A stretch of DNA of 64,000 nt from Adineta steineri (GCA_905250115.1 CAJNOI010000330.1:1-64000); one strand, 5' to 3'; positions 22,855 through 33,408 are shown, numbered from the stretch's first letter. Made by a program: numbers and translations. Notes: generated by a model not told the origin, from the sequence alone.

Positions 22855-24597
22855 TCACGAATCTACATAATGATAAATACCATACTTTTGTCTTAGTTCA
22901 CGCAACAATGTCCGATTCAATGGACAACGAATAGTTTTATTCCCATCCATGTAACCATCAATATTCCATTGTTTATATTCATGAATAATATCCTCGGCAA
23001 ATACATCAGTGCAAGCGAAATGATTTTTTCCTGATCGAATAGTGACGAGATTGCAAAAACCTTTGTCTTTTTCACACATTTCAGTAAATAGTTGTCCATC
23101 AGAAGCCAGATTATCTCGAGGATTCACTGGAATAGAAAATCCATTCATAATCATATGAGCTGCTCTTCTTACAAGTTTTATTATTTCCTCCTTTTTTATT
23201 CCTTTCCAACGTTTATTCATTGGATAATAGAGACCTTTGATATAGGGTGTTCCAGATGTCAAATACTCTTCGAAAAACGATGTATACATTTTCTTAGGAT
23301 TTTTTTCTGGCCAAGGTCGAATAGCACCAAGATTTATGGTCACAGATCCATCAGGTAGAAAAACTTGATAGAATTGCCCTGTACCAGGACCACTGATATG
23401 AATATCCATCAGTTGTACTTTTCGTAATTGAGCCATAAAATCATTTTCAGTTAGTTCGTATGCAGGTGGTCTTGAGTCTATCGAAGTAGTATTGAACTGA
23501 ACGGAACTATTATATTGAGTTTTGACAAGATTATAGGAAAGATAAGAGATACGAACTAAAGGCCATTCTAATTGCTGTATGTTATTTCTCAGTATATTCA
23601 AGTATGTATTTGTATAGTTGTTTATCTCATTTATTGCATCGTAAATTTCTTTTCTATCATTTTCATTGAATCGTTTGTTATCGATAATATATGCATTTAG
23701 AGGATATCGAGGATGTCGACCTTCAGAAGAGTTCTTCTGTCGAGTAGTTGGAAGGAAGAGACCATGTTGCTTATACATTCGATCGCGGAAGAGTTTAGAA
23801 CCATTGAGTTCAATACCACCAGGTAGTTGATAATTTGGTTGAATACAACGCTGGCACATGTTACCAGTACCCATAATCAATTCATCGAACATATACCATC
23901 TTTCTGTTGACATACGTTCAAGAACGTTGAGCTTGATAATACCAAGACCAGCAAAACGACTGTAAACATCCTCACTCCAACATAAATTGCATGGATCTAT
24001 ATGAACTAATAATCGGAAAGGATGTAAATGTCTGGGTGTGAAACGAATAAGTGCCAAATAAGCTGGATAGAGACCATCGAATAGCGCGTGAGCAATATTG
24101 TAGTGCCATGATTGACTAAAAAAGACAGTTACGTCTGGAATAATCATAGGATTAGCGATCTGACGAACAAATCTATCAAGTTGCTTGTACGAAGGAAACT
24201 CATATTTAGTTGGCGAATTGTCCCATAGGCCGAACGCATTATAACGGACTTCGAGTGGTGGCAATGTTCTTCCATTTACAATTAGAATAAGGAATGTTTT
24301 ATTTACATAATATAAATTTTTATATAAACATGATTGATTATATAAGGGACCGACACATTGAACGGTCGTTTCTAAAGATCCATATTCTGAAAGAGTTAAT
24401 CCATTTGTCCAAGAAAATAGAGAGTCGTCACTATTGGTAACGTTTTGATGCGCTAATAGAATTCTATTGGAAATAATACTTCCAATACCGTTTACTAGTC
24501 GGTATTGATTCATGATTAGGAGAATTATAGATATAGATAACGCTGTAAGAAACACTATTGCATGAATTACAAATTTCTTTTTTAATTCGGTTAACAT
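22855..24597 (-). CDS. GT61-like (DUF563) glycosyltransferase, type II membrane protein
   Basis: A 580-residue single-exon protein. Residues 8-29 (IHAIVFLTALSISIILLIMN, preceded by KKK) form a signal anchor, placing the catalytic part in the ER or Golgi lumen. The domain shows the GT61 pattern: WHYNIAHALFDGLYPAYLAL in the middle, a paired-Cys segment HIDPCNLCW and GTGNMCQRC, and the C-terminal MDIHISGPGTGQFYQV with FLPDGSVTINLGAIRP. In GT61 enzymes (plant xylosyltransferases, animal EOGT and POMGNT2) this last region contacts the UDP-sugar. Several N-glycosylation sequons agree with a luminal location. The sugar and acceptor cannot be assigned. Unlike its neighbours it has no introns, so retrotransposition or transfer is possible but not shown. 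Confidence 0.78.
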   Translation of the reverse strand: MLTELKKKFVIHAIVFLTALSISIILLIMNQYRLVNGIGSIISNRILLAHQNVTNSDDSLFSWTNGLTLSEYGSLETTVQCVGPLYNQSCLYKNLYYVNKTFLILIVNGRTLPPLEVRYNAFGLWDNSPTKYEFPSYKQLDRFVRQIANPMIIPDVTVFFSQSWHYNIAHALFDGLYPAYLALIRFTPRHLHPFRLLVHIDPCNLCWSEDVYSRFAGLGIIKLNVLERMSTERWYMFDELIMGTGNMCQRCIQPNYQLPGGIELNGSKLFRDRMYKQHGLFLPTTRQKNSSEGRHPRYPLNAYIIDNKRFNENDRKEIYDAINEINNYTNTYLNILRNNIQQLEWPLVRISYLSYNLVKTQYNSSVQFNTTSIDSRPPAYELTENDFMAQLRKVQLMDIHISGPGTGQFYQVFLPDGSVTINLGAIRPWPEKNPKKMYTSFFEEYLTSGTPYIKGLYYPMNKRWKGIKKEEIIKLVRRAAHMIMNGFSIPVNPRDNLASDGQLFTEMCEKDKGFCNLVTIRSGKNHFACTDVFAEDIIHEYKQWNIDGYMDGNKTIRCPLNRTLLRELRQKYGIYHYVDS

Positions 24598-24972
24598 GAT
24601 TGATGCTAATGTAGAAGATTGTTTCGAACTACTGCTACTTACGTTGTGTGTAATGCTATTTTATTCTCAACTGTAAAAGTGTACGCGATTGATCGTATAT
24701 TTGCTGTCAGAAGAAATGAATTTCTTCCATAGTAAAATATAAAACCATGTGCGCGACATTTAACTGACGCTCTCTTTATTATTCATTTGTGATGGAGAAA
24801 AGTAAACACAACATCCAATCGATCACTGTTTCTTTTAATCAAATAGGACATTTCAATGCATCAACTGTTGAATTAAAACAATTGACTGACCTTGAGATTG
24901 ACGAATAAAATGATTTTGTAATATATGAAATTGATGAATCACCGAGAACATAAAAGATTGAATTTTATATAG

Positions 24973-25037
24973 TTGAGGATGAGTGTGGGTGTAAGTAATG
25001 AACAAACAAACTCATACCTACATTCACCCTCAAGATG
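24973..25037. repeat. Telomere-like palindromic element
   Basis: GTTGAGGATGAGTGTGGGTG on the left, CATACCTACATTCACCCTC on the right with the CAAGATG end; the loop contains AATGAACAAACAAA. Confidence 0.7.
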
Positions 25038-25193
25038 CTCCTTAGTATATCGTTATGAAATAAAATATCATCAAAAAATTCTTTTTTTCAACTTTACCTT
25101 GTATGAAGACAACGAAAAACATACTCTATTATAATAATAAACTAAAATATCTTTCCTTTTCATTTCTCGATAAACATCGTGGTTAAAGATACA

Positions 25194-25250
25194 AGGGTGT
25201 GGGTGTGTGTATGAGTAAAGATGAATACAATATCCACACTCACCCCAACA
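25194..25250. repeat. Telomere-like palindromic element
   Basis: GGGTGTGGGTGTGTGTATG on the left, ATATCCACACTCACCCC on the right, AGTAAAGATGAATAC in the loop. Confidence 0.7.
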
Positions 25251-25266
25251 TTGTCTGCCTGGTAAC

Positions 25267-25320
25267 GGGTGTGAATAAGTGTGGATACTTTATTTCAACC
25301 ACACCGACCCACACCCATCG
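25267..25320. repeat. Telomere-like palindromic element
   Basis: GGGTGTGAATAAGTGTGG on the left and CCACACCGACCCACACCC on the right. Confidence 0.7.
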
Positions 25321-25445
25321 GTATTACAAATATTTAAGATAAACTATTTTGTAGATCATTTTCTTTCTTATTTTGATATATGATTTATTTTGAAATCTAC
25401 AGTAATTCCACAAAATTCTATTGTTGAATTATATGATGTTAAACG

Positions 25446-25735
25446 AGGGTGGGTGTGGGTGAGGGTGTGGGTGTGGGTGTGGGTGGGTGTGGGTGTGGGT
25501 GTGGGTGTGGATGTGGATGTAGATGGGTGTGGATGTGGGTGTGGGTGGGTGTATCTCTTCACCCTAAACCCACACCCACACTCCATCCATCTTGAGGGTG
25601 GGTGTGGGTGAGGGTGTGGATAAAGATGGGTGTGGGTGTGGGTGTGGATGTGGATGTAGATGGGTGTGGGTGTGGGTGGGTTTATCTCTTAACCCGAAAT
25701 CCACACCTGCACTCCACCCATACCCTCTCTTTATT
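25446..25735. repeat. Tandem pair of enlarged telomere-like palindromes
   Basis: Two direct copies (about 25446-25595 and 25600-25735) each have a G-rich arm of many GGGTGT/GGATGT units, a short TATCTCTTCACCC or TATCTCTTAACCC loop and a C-rich arm. The sequence CATCTTGAGGGTGGG at about 25598 marks the joint. This is the longest telomere-like tract in the window, with runs of at least nine GGGTGT-like units, and could fold into G-quadruplexes. Confidence 0.85.
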
Positions 25736-25763
25736 AATAGTGTAAGGTGCCATTAGGCTAACT

Positions 25764-26585
25764 TTATACAAAGGAATCTTTTTTAATTTTTCGATCAACT
25801 AGTGGACTATGAATAGCCAATTTATTGTTGCAAGGACTCTTCTCTACGAGAAAATGAATAGATTTACTTTGACTTATATCAATAAAAAGATAAGTTAAAG
25901 ATTGATAATGACGTTGAAAACTTGAAAATAATTTATCAATAATTGGTTTTTCATCAAATCGAATATGAAGCTTAATTAAAGAATTTTGATTAAGTCTTTG
26001 AAGAATTGTTCGTAAATAAAAATTATCTGCTGAATATAATTTTAATTTTTGAAGATTTTTTGGAAATATATTTCGATTCAGTATTGATGCACGAAGAACT
26101 GATAATTCTCGAAGAGATTTTCCATGATATGTTATTAATTCATATAAGGAATTATTTGTTCCATAATCATGTATTGATAATTTTGTTAAATGATTTAATG
26201 GTAATGATGATAAACAAGGAAATATCATATCAGAGAAAGCTTTTTTATGAAAACTTATATGAATTGATCGAAGATTTACAAAAAATTTTAAATTAAATTT
26301 TGATAAAAAATATTTAATTTTCTTGAAGCTTTTTTCATCGTCTTGCATTGAAAGATGAATAACATGTTCAGGATGAATATGTTGTTTTAATGAATATAAT
26401 TCTTTGAATGAAATTAAATAAAAATCAATTGAATATTTAAGATCATAACCATTTAAGATTTCATTTAAAAATTGATTTAAATTTGAAAATGAATAACTTA
26501 TTTCAAATGGTTTCAAATATGAAAATATTATATAATAGATTTCTATTGGTAAACGATTAAGTTGACAATAAGACATTTTAGACAA
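25764..26585 (-). CDS. F-box-like protein with LRR-like C-terminal part
   Basis: A 273-residue single-exon protein. Residues 10-24 (NRLPIEIYYIIFSYL) match the core of an F-box, and the next segment (SFSNLNQFLNEIL) fits the second F-box helix. From residue 75 on there are irregular leucine-rich segments (LTKLSIHDY, SLRELSVLRAS, LQKLKLYSAD, SLIKLHIRF, LTYLFIDIS) about 25 residues apart, forming a short horseshoe. This layout is a common expanded class in bdelloid rotifers and probably recruits substrates to an SCF ubiquitin ligase. The C-terminus stops after a basic tail, shorter than in most family members, so it may be truncated. Codon use is strongly AT-biased like the surrounding DNA. Confidence 0.7.
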   Translation of the reverse strand: MSKMSYCQLNRLPIEIYYIIFSYLKPFEISYSFSNLNQFLNEILNGYDLKYSIDFYLISFKELYSLKQHIHPEHVIHLSMQDDEKSFKKIKYFLSKFNLKFFVNLRSIHISFHKKAFSDMIFPCLSSLPLNHLTKLSIHDYGTNNSLYELITYHGKSLRELSVLRASILNRNIFPKNLQKLKLYSADNFYLRTILQRLNQNSLIKLHIRFDEKPIIDKLFSSFQRHYQSLTYLFIDISQSKSIHFLVEKSPCNNKLAIHSPLVDRKIKKDSFV

Positions 26586-27510
26586 AAGAAAGTATACTTT
26601 ACAATCCTTTATTTCTATTTATTAGAAGATAAGAAAGTAACATGTTATCAAAAGAAAGACAAATATCCGAGAATTTTAAAAGATGTAAATATTAATTCTA
26701 GTTATACGAGTCGGGAAATTTTTAGCTAGTGATAAATTTAATAATATGACCATCAGTATAATTAGAAAAGTTAAATGATAATTAATATTAAACGAAATTA
26801 TTTGATTTTAGTTTGTTTACTATTTGTTAGAGAATATATCAAAATAATCGCTATAAATGAATATTTATCAGAAGTAAAATATGAAGGTTTTGACCGGAGA
26901 TCTTTACTATATTAGAGAGTAGTTCACGTTTAAGATTAGATGTACACTTGTTTCATTTCAGTTTTGATTAGCCGAATAATTCTTTTGAATGAAACTGAAT
27001 TCCTAAGCACTTCTCGATATTAATAAAGAAAATTATTTTATTAAAATAACGAAATATTCGAATCTTTTTGAAAGAATAACGTAACGGAATGTTTGTTTTT
27101 TCTTGTCCTTACATCTTATATAAGACTATCATTTCATTATATTCGAATATATTTCGATCCATCATTATTTTATTTCACCTTATATGAAAATCATTTGATA
27201 AATCGATGAGAAATATTTAGTTTCCAATATTTTTTTTTGTGTGTATAAGAAAATAAATCTCAAATTTATTCGAGTATCATTTCTATCGAACTTTTGATTT
27301 GAAAATATTGTTTCTCTAGAAATCAGAAGGTAATAAATAATCATTTTTTTTATTGTTTTGAAATTCTACAAAATACAATGAAAAAAAATGAATATTAAGA
27401 AGAAGAATTTGTTTTTAAAATGAACAAAGAATCAGATGCATTTTCTGATGCATTAATTGTTATTGGTTTTCTTTCATATAATTCATCTTTAAAATCTTTA
27501 TATTTTAGAA

Positions 27511-27604
27511 GGATGTGAGTTCGGGTGTAGATGTCGGTGGGTGAGTGGGCGTCGATTTAGGTGAGTATGAGGCTCTCCCTAACCCACACCCACCCTCAAG
27601 ATGG
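27511..27604. repeat. Telomere-like palindromic element, extended
   Basis: Left arm GGATGTGAGTTCGGGTGTAG and GGTGGGTGAGTGGGCG; right arm CCCTAACCCACACCC, then ACCCTCAAGATGG. Confidence 0.7.
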
Positions 27605-28645
27605 ATTTTTTTCAAAGAAATACAATTAGATGAATAAAACAGTATTTTACCTATAACAAAACCCACACGGACGCAATAAAAAATAAACAGTTATCCAAAT
27701 CATCTTTCAGAAAAACAATCAAAAATATTATAAGATAATATTGTCAGTAGTTTTAAATTAAAGGGATATTCTGCACATCCATGTATTATTAAAACCACAT
27801 TGGCTTCACCATTATTGACTGATATAGTTACTCAATCAGTTGTAAATGCAATTGTTGATCGTTTGAGCGCGTGCTTTTGATCGATCTAATTTGCTAATGA
27901 TGACAATCCCATTACAATTTGTTGACATATCTGATTCGTGTTAATAATTCCAGGATTATGATATTGCACAAATGCTAGACATAAAAATAGCTGATAGATG
28001 CTTTTAAATCGTAATTTATATTTAATTACTTTTTAATAAATCAGCATATTGTTCTAGATATTGTCGAATGATAATAGGATGTCGTTCATTTCAACTCCAA
28101 AAATGTTTTTAACAGTATAAAGGACTGTAAACTATTTGAAAATTTCAAAAAGTGCTCCGATGGTTTATATTTATCTGTAACTCGAGGGTACGGATGAGTA
28201 TTAATGACTGCGTGAGTATTAGTTGAGGATAAATCTCAGTTGACAATTACATTTATATCCATCTATACAGAAATTATCGAATTTATCAGGATCAGCTACA
28301 AAATCGATTTTCTAATCTGTGTATTTTTTCTATTAATTCTATACAAAATAACAAAATATCTTGTTCAAATAAATATTGTTTTCTCTGTTAGAAAACATTG
28401 CATTTTCTTCTGTAAATGACGATTTTCAATGTTTTTCTTTCATATCCTTCCTCCAAAGTTTGAATATCATGAATATGTATTCTATTTACAGCATATCATG
28501 ACTGACATTTGGTAGGCATTTGTTCATAAATTAGCTTTGAAAAAGGAAACGAATTTGTTGTTTTTATTTACCGATCATTTTCAATATTGTGTTTTGTTAC
28601 AGATGTTTCAATAAAAATACTTCATGTTGATATTATTCTGTAGAC

Positions 28646-28747
28646 TAAAAGTGTAAGCCGTTGGCTTGGACGCGCGTCGGCTCTAGCAAAAATGTTAGCT
28701 GCCAGCCGCCGGCTTCGGGAAAAATCGGCTGACGGCATACACCTTTA
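28646..28747. mobile_element. 102-bp hAT-like MITE with 8-bp target duplication
   Basis: Terminal inverted repeats TAAAAGTGTAAGCCG (left) and CGGCATACACCTTTA (right) match at 13 of 15 positions. The element is flanked by the direct repeat TCTGTAGA (28637-28644 and 28748-28755); one extra C separates the left copy from the inverted repeat. The interior is GC-rich, unlike the surroundings. The homologous position in NHL copy 1 (about 15455-15470) has a single GTAGA-containing target and no insert, which dates the insertion after the duplication. An 8-bp duplication is characteristic of hAT transposases. Confidence 0.75.
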
Positions 28748-29075
28748 TCTGTAGAAGAAAAAAATTGTTATTTTTATGATTATTAATTTGCAGAAGCATA
28801 TTGTTATGTGAATAATGAAAAAAGAAAGATTTTTCAGTTTTTGCTAAATCATTTAAAACTATTTCGCTAAAGTCTTCTAAACATGTCTATATTAATAATT
28901 CTGTTTTAATTGATTCCTGAAGAAAGTGTTTTTCATTGTTTTAGTTTTGCTCAAGTATTTTTTTCATATTTGAAGATATGTTTTATTTTGATATCATCTG
29001 TTTTTATTCGATATTTTAGATTATTCGTTTTAATAAGATATTATTTCAGTTTTATACGTGTCCAAAACATTCATT

Positions 29076-31363
29076 ATGAATCAAAATCAAATCGGAGTTT
29101 GTGACGTAATATATTTAGTTCAAATTAAATAAAATAACGTTGATTTTATTAAATTATTTTAGTCTGAACCAGTTACGTCGAATTCCGAACAAACATCAAC
29201 TGATCGATCAACATTATTGTATGTGTTTTGTGAATTGCTGAAATTTATAATCGAAAGAATTTTTTATTCTAGAAGCAAATGTTTTGTAAAAAAGAAATTC
29301 TTATGGATCATTACTGGTATTATCATGGTTGTTTTGGTCGTAACTATTCCAACCGTAATTATTACAACAAAAACAACCAACGTGATGAAACCATCAACTG
29401 TGACAACAGACGTCACAGAACTATCAACTATGGAAACAACAGATAATCCAACGACAGAAGGTATGATATTAACACGATAAAAGAAAGTCGATATTCTTTT
29501 CTTTTTCGGTAAATTATTAAAATATTTTTACGATATGTTAGTGTGGAATTCAGAATTTTCAACTGTTTTCAAAGGTGGAAAAGCATAAAATTTGCCAAAA
29601 AATGTCATCATATAACATGGACAGTACTCAAAATATGCACTTTCTGCAGAGTTTTGCCATCAAAAAGTGCTTTTGTATTAGAATTACTAGAAGCAAAATG
29701 GCGAAAAGAGCATGAGAACTAAATTTCTATCCGGGTTTATAAAAGAACTTTGCTAATTTTGGCACAAAGACAGATAACGTTCGAATTTGGAAAGGGGGCG
29801 GCTGAACTCCCCATTTCCCATAATTGAAGCCCTTGGTTTAGTTTATTTTTGAATATTTTATCAGAATTCTATTGCTTGGTTTTTGATAGAGATAAATTCT
29901 AAAACACATTTCACCAAGAAAAATATCGATAGTTTTCATAAAATTCTTAGTTCAATTTCTTAAGGAACAATTTTAAAGATTTATTTTCTTTTTCGTAAAA
30001 ACAATGTTTTGTTTTTGTGAGTGAGTTTCTTTTGTTGTTCCTTACATAAAGTTGAGAGATCACAATATACATTTACAAAAAATTTTCATAAACTGTATAG
30101 AGTAGAATTGACAAACGGTAAATTATTGAGAGACAAAGAAGGAAGTTACAATATTTTTTTCAAAAATTGTATTCTAAGAGCTTATTAGTGTGTCATTTTC
30201 TCTATGAAATATCTTGTAATTAGCGATGTACCGAGCCCGAGCCTCTCGATCAGTCTTGGGCTCCGTGAGGGCTCGGATGTCAGGGTGGGTGTGGGTGTGG
30301 GTGAAAAGAATAGTAGCCGTACCTACCACACACTTAAGATGGTTTTCTTTTGTTGTTTAATACTATAAATATAAAATTTTAATCATCTTTCCTTTTTATT
30401 TTCAATTGATATTTTAATTTAACGTCAAATTACTTTTTTCCACTCTTAGTAGAAACCGAGCCAAAATGTGACAAATGGAGACAACATGGAATTACTATTG
30501 CTGGAGGACATGGTGACGGAGATCAATTAAATCAACTCAATATCCCTTTTGGGATCTATATTGATGATAGCAATGCTATTTTGATTGCTGATACTATAAA
30601 TCATCGTATTGTTGAATGGAAATACAATTCGAACAGTGGTCAAATCATTGCAGGTGGAAATGGGAGAGGAGCTCGACTAGATCAATTGGATTGGCCACTC
30701 AACGTAGTTGTTGACAAACCGAAGAATGCAATAATTATATGTGATTATGATAACAAACGAGTTGTACGATGGTTTCGCCAAAGTCAAACGAAACCACAAG
30801 TTGTCATTTCAAATATTGACTGTATCGGTGTGACAATCGATAGAGATGGATCTATTTATGTTTCTGATTCGACAAAGGCTGAAGTAAGACGATGGAAAGA
30901 AGGAGACACAGATGGAACATTAGTTGCAGGTGGAAATGGGCCGGGACATGAACAAAATCAATTCAGTAATCCTGGTGATATCTTCGTTGATGAAGATTAT
31001 TCTGTTTATGTAGCAGATATTAACAATCAGCGAATAATGAAATGGACAAAAGATGCAAAAGAAGGAATTCTTGTTGCTGGCGGAAACAATATAGGGAATG
31101 GTCTCAACCAATTAGCTAACCCTTATGGAATGATTGTTGATAAGCTGGGTCAAATCATTATTTCGGACTATAAGAACCACCGAGTGATGTTTTGGCGCGA
31201 AGGAGATACAGAAGGTGAGATTGTTGCTGGTGGAAATGGTGAAGGAAATGAACCAAATCAATTAAATTCTCCGAGAGGTGTGTCATTGGACGTTGAAGGA
31301 CATCTTTATGTTGCTGATTCCTATAATCACCGAATTCAAAAATATGAACTATGCACTGAATAA
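29076..31363 (+). CDS. Type II membrane NHL-repeat protein (copy 2, short stalk)
   Basis: Three exons (29076-29105, 29163-29460, 30450-31363) give 413 residues with the same phases as copy 1. The propeller exon has exactly the same length (914 bp) and is very similar, including the shared ending HRIQKYELC. The membrane helix (IITGIIMVVLVVTIPTVII) is conserved. The stalk is only about 30 residues (KPSTVTTDVTELSTMETTDN) because the poly-Thr tract of copy 1 is absent. Differences in the first propeller blade (copy 1 MGSGDRHGQLNMPL, copy 2 NGRGARLDQLDWPL) suggest divergence of the binding face. No disabling mutation was seen, so both copies look functional. Confidence 0.85.
29550..29840. mobile_element. 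Unclassified insertion of about 290 bp in intron 2 of NHL copy 2
   Basis: Copy 1 reads GTTAGTGTTGAATTTATTTTT without interruption, whereas copy 2 reads GTTAGTGTGGAATTC, then about 290 bp of higher-GC sequence (including GGAAAGGGGGCGGCTGAACT), then TTTAGTTTATTTTTGAA. No clear terminal inverted repeats or target duplication were recognised, so the class is unknown. Confidence 0.5.
30231..30276. repeat. GC-rich palindrome
   Basis: CCGAGCCC at 30231 and GGGCTCGG at 30269 form perfect 8-bp arms, and GAGCC/GGGCTC steps extend the pairing inside. It directly precedes the telomere-like element at 30282. Absent from the equivalent intron of copy 1. Confidence 0.55.
30282..30342. repeat. Telomere-like palindromic element in intron 2 of NHL copy 2
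   Basis: AGGGTGGGTGTGGGTGTGGG on the left, loop AAAAGAATAGTAGCC, right arm ACCTACCACACACTTAAGATGG, with the CTTAAGATGG end resembling CTCAAGATG. Confidence 0.65.
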
Positions 31364-32627
31364 AATGAAAACTGTTGTACTTTGAAAATTAACTCAATTG
31401 TGAAATAATATAAGTCATTAAAATAAAAAAAATATCTTTTCATTGAAAAATATATTCATTTTAGCTTATGAAATATTCATCACAAATGGAAGTTGTAGTT
31501 TCTTGAGAAGTCTTTTTCACGTATATGAGAGATTGTTAAGTTTTTCTTGTGGACGTTTAATCTGAATAATTTATTGTCTCTAACTTTGGATTCGAATAAA
31601 ATTTGCGAAGTATATTTTGACGATAAAATTAACCTAAATAGAATAAACGAAATTTATTTCGATAAATTATAATATTGAATTTTCTTATTTTCTCGTCAGA
31701 ACTATCATGTATGAAAAATAATGAAAACATGAGATTTAATGCAATATAAATAAACGAACTAAATGTAGTTGTAACTTCATTATATCTCTATTTCTGGTCA
31801 TGTTCTTGTGGTTGATAATGATCGAAAATTTCCAATTATTATTATAAAAAATAAGGTTTTCATTACATTTACTCTATAATGGTTAAAAATATGCATGCGT
31901 TTATTGAGGAGAGTCCTACATAGCGAATCATCATTATAATTATGCATTCAATGTCTTCAACAATTTCAAAAACGAATTTTTAGTCATTTGAAAAAGTCTC
32001 TTTCTATGAGTATATTAAATCACTTGGTTGTTTGAGAAAGGCTAATTTATGTAAAATAAAGTAATACTATTCCAATCTTAGGATTTTCTTTTTATTATAT
32101 ACATTCCATCATCGTATATTCGATATGAACATGAAATATTCTATTTAACTTTTGAGAATTCATCCAATAAAGTATTATATAAATTTTGTCTATTTTGTAG
32201 AGAATATATTATACAGAAATAACATTAATTTATGTAGATCATTTTATTGAAGATACTCATGATGATATATAAGAAAATAACGAAGATATTACGGCTTTAT
32301 TTATAGACAAGTGGCGAAGAAGAATACTCTTGTAATAAATATCAAAAAAGGATCAAAGACATTCTTTGCTTCGCATCGTATTAAAATACATACGTTACTA
32401 TAAATAAGTGTGGGATTCAATATGTGTATAGGAAGATTTTAAAGATTATTATTTTCGAACGAAAACATTTCTCTTTTCTTATCAAATAATCGATTTATAT
32501 GATTCGCTACTTGCCAAAAATTTATTTTCATTGATTGTAGCGCTCATATTTAGAGAAACGATTTTTGACAAAGAATAGGAAAAGTTTACAAATAACTAAT
32601 AACTAACTGCTGTTACCCTTATCGAAA

Positions 32628-33408
32628 ATGGCTACAAATTTAATAGTCCATGCTCAATTAGAAATACATAATAATTTTACATTCATATTAAAATATATTG
32701 ATTAATTTTATTACTATTAGTGTATTAAACGAACATTTCGTCGTCGTAGAATTCTTCTTCAACAAGATGGAACTTTACATACATCTGTTAATCTACAATA
32801 TTTAATAACTGTATATTGTTATATTTTTAATTGTGAGAAAATAATACTTTTTATTCTTTTAGTATTCACATTATTTTAAAAGAAAATGACGGAAAAGATC
32901 AATCAATGATAGATTATAAAAGTTTAGCAAAAGGTGAAGTTGACCTGAATTAAGTAAGTTATAAATTTAAGTTTTAAATAATACATATTATATTACTGTA
33001 GAATTAATTACATTAAAAATAATGATTAGCCTTAACAAAATAGCATACTATTGATCCTATATGAATTCTTTCTTGAACGATAAATTCTAATCTTTTAGAT
33101 TATTTAGCAACCACAAAGTATGGATCTACAATTATATTCACCCAACAATCACGATCAATAATTTCTTCATCAAGTACAATGCCAAATAAATTAGAAGCAA
33201 TAGGACTAATATCAGATCGTTTATTAACAAAAACATCTTCATTTGGGTAAAGAATTTTCTTAATATTTCTTTTTTCATGTATGTTATCTTTTATTCTCTA
33301 GATAAATCATATAATGATGATGATGAATATAGTGAAAAAGAAAATTCTCATACAACAAATTTAGATCATCAACCAGATGTTGAAGAAGATCCTCATTATC
33401 AGATATAA
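32628..33408 (+). pseudogene. Decayed PACS-like (phosphofurin acidic cluster sorting) gene fragment
   Basis: Exon-like pieces resemble the N-terminal cargo-binding (FBR) region of PACS proteins, which link acidic-cluster cargo to sorting adaptors. The best piece reads KRTFRRRRILLQQDG, then LHTSVNLQ, then SHYFKR, in the order of the family's KRTLRS-ILP-LQYPHFLKR block. It is followed by IDYKSLAKGEVDLN, matching the family's GYKTLAVG-IN block. Farther on, an acidic segment (YNDDDEYSEKENS) resembles the family's Asp/Glu-rich linker. Reading frame changes occur between SHYFKRK and the following piece, and stop codons follow EVDLN. Only a fragment of the roughly 900-residue protein remains. Family assignment is from memory of conserved blocks. 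Confidence 0.5.

Larger units (their letters stand above)
24598..25763. other. Intergenic, dense in telomere-like repeats
   Basis: Promoter side of the GT61-like gene, then a run of telomere-like elements at 24973, 25194, 25267 and the array 25446-25735. No gene; the 72- and 73-codon open frames here are translations of the repeat. Confidence 0.7.
26586..29075. other. Intergenic, left flank of NHL copy 2
   Basis: No intact gene. Weak protein-like text occurs on the plus strand near 27795-27880 (ASPLLTDIVTQSVVNAIVDRL), possibly a remnant. One telomere-like element lies at 27511-27604 and a very degenerate one near 28185-28250. From about 28265 the sequence matches 15091 onward, with a hAT-like insertion at 28646-28747. 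Confidence 0.5.

Noticed and set aside
25368..25611. Open frames of 72-73 codons on both strands (His-Pro-Thr repeats, Val-Trp-Gly repeats)
   Set aside because: They are translations of the telomere-like GGGTGT array; no coding features remain outside the repeat.
25446..25735. True chromosome end or telomere at this position
   Set aside because: The G-rich tract is followed by a C-rich arm and by ordinary genes on both sides, so it is interstitial.
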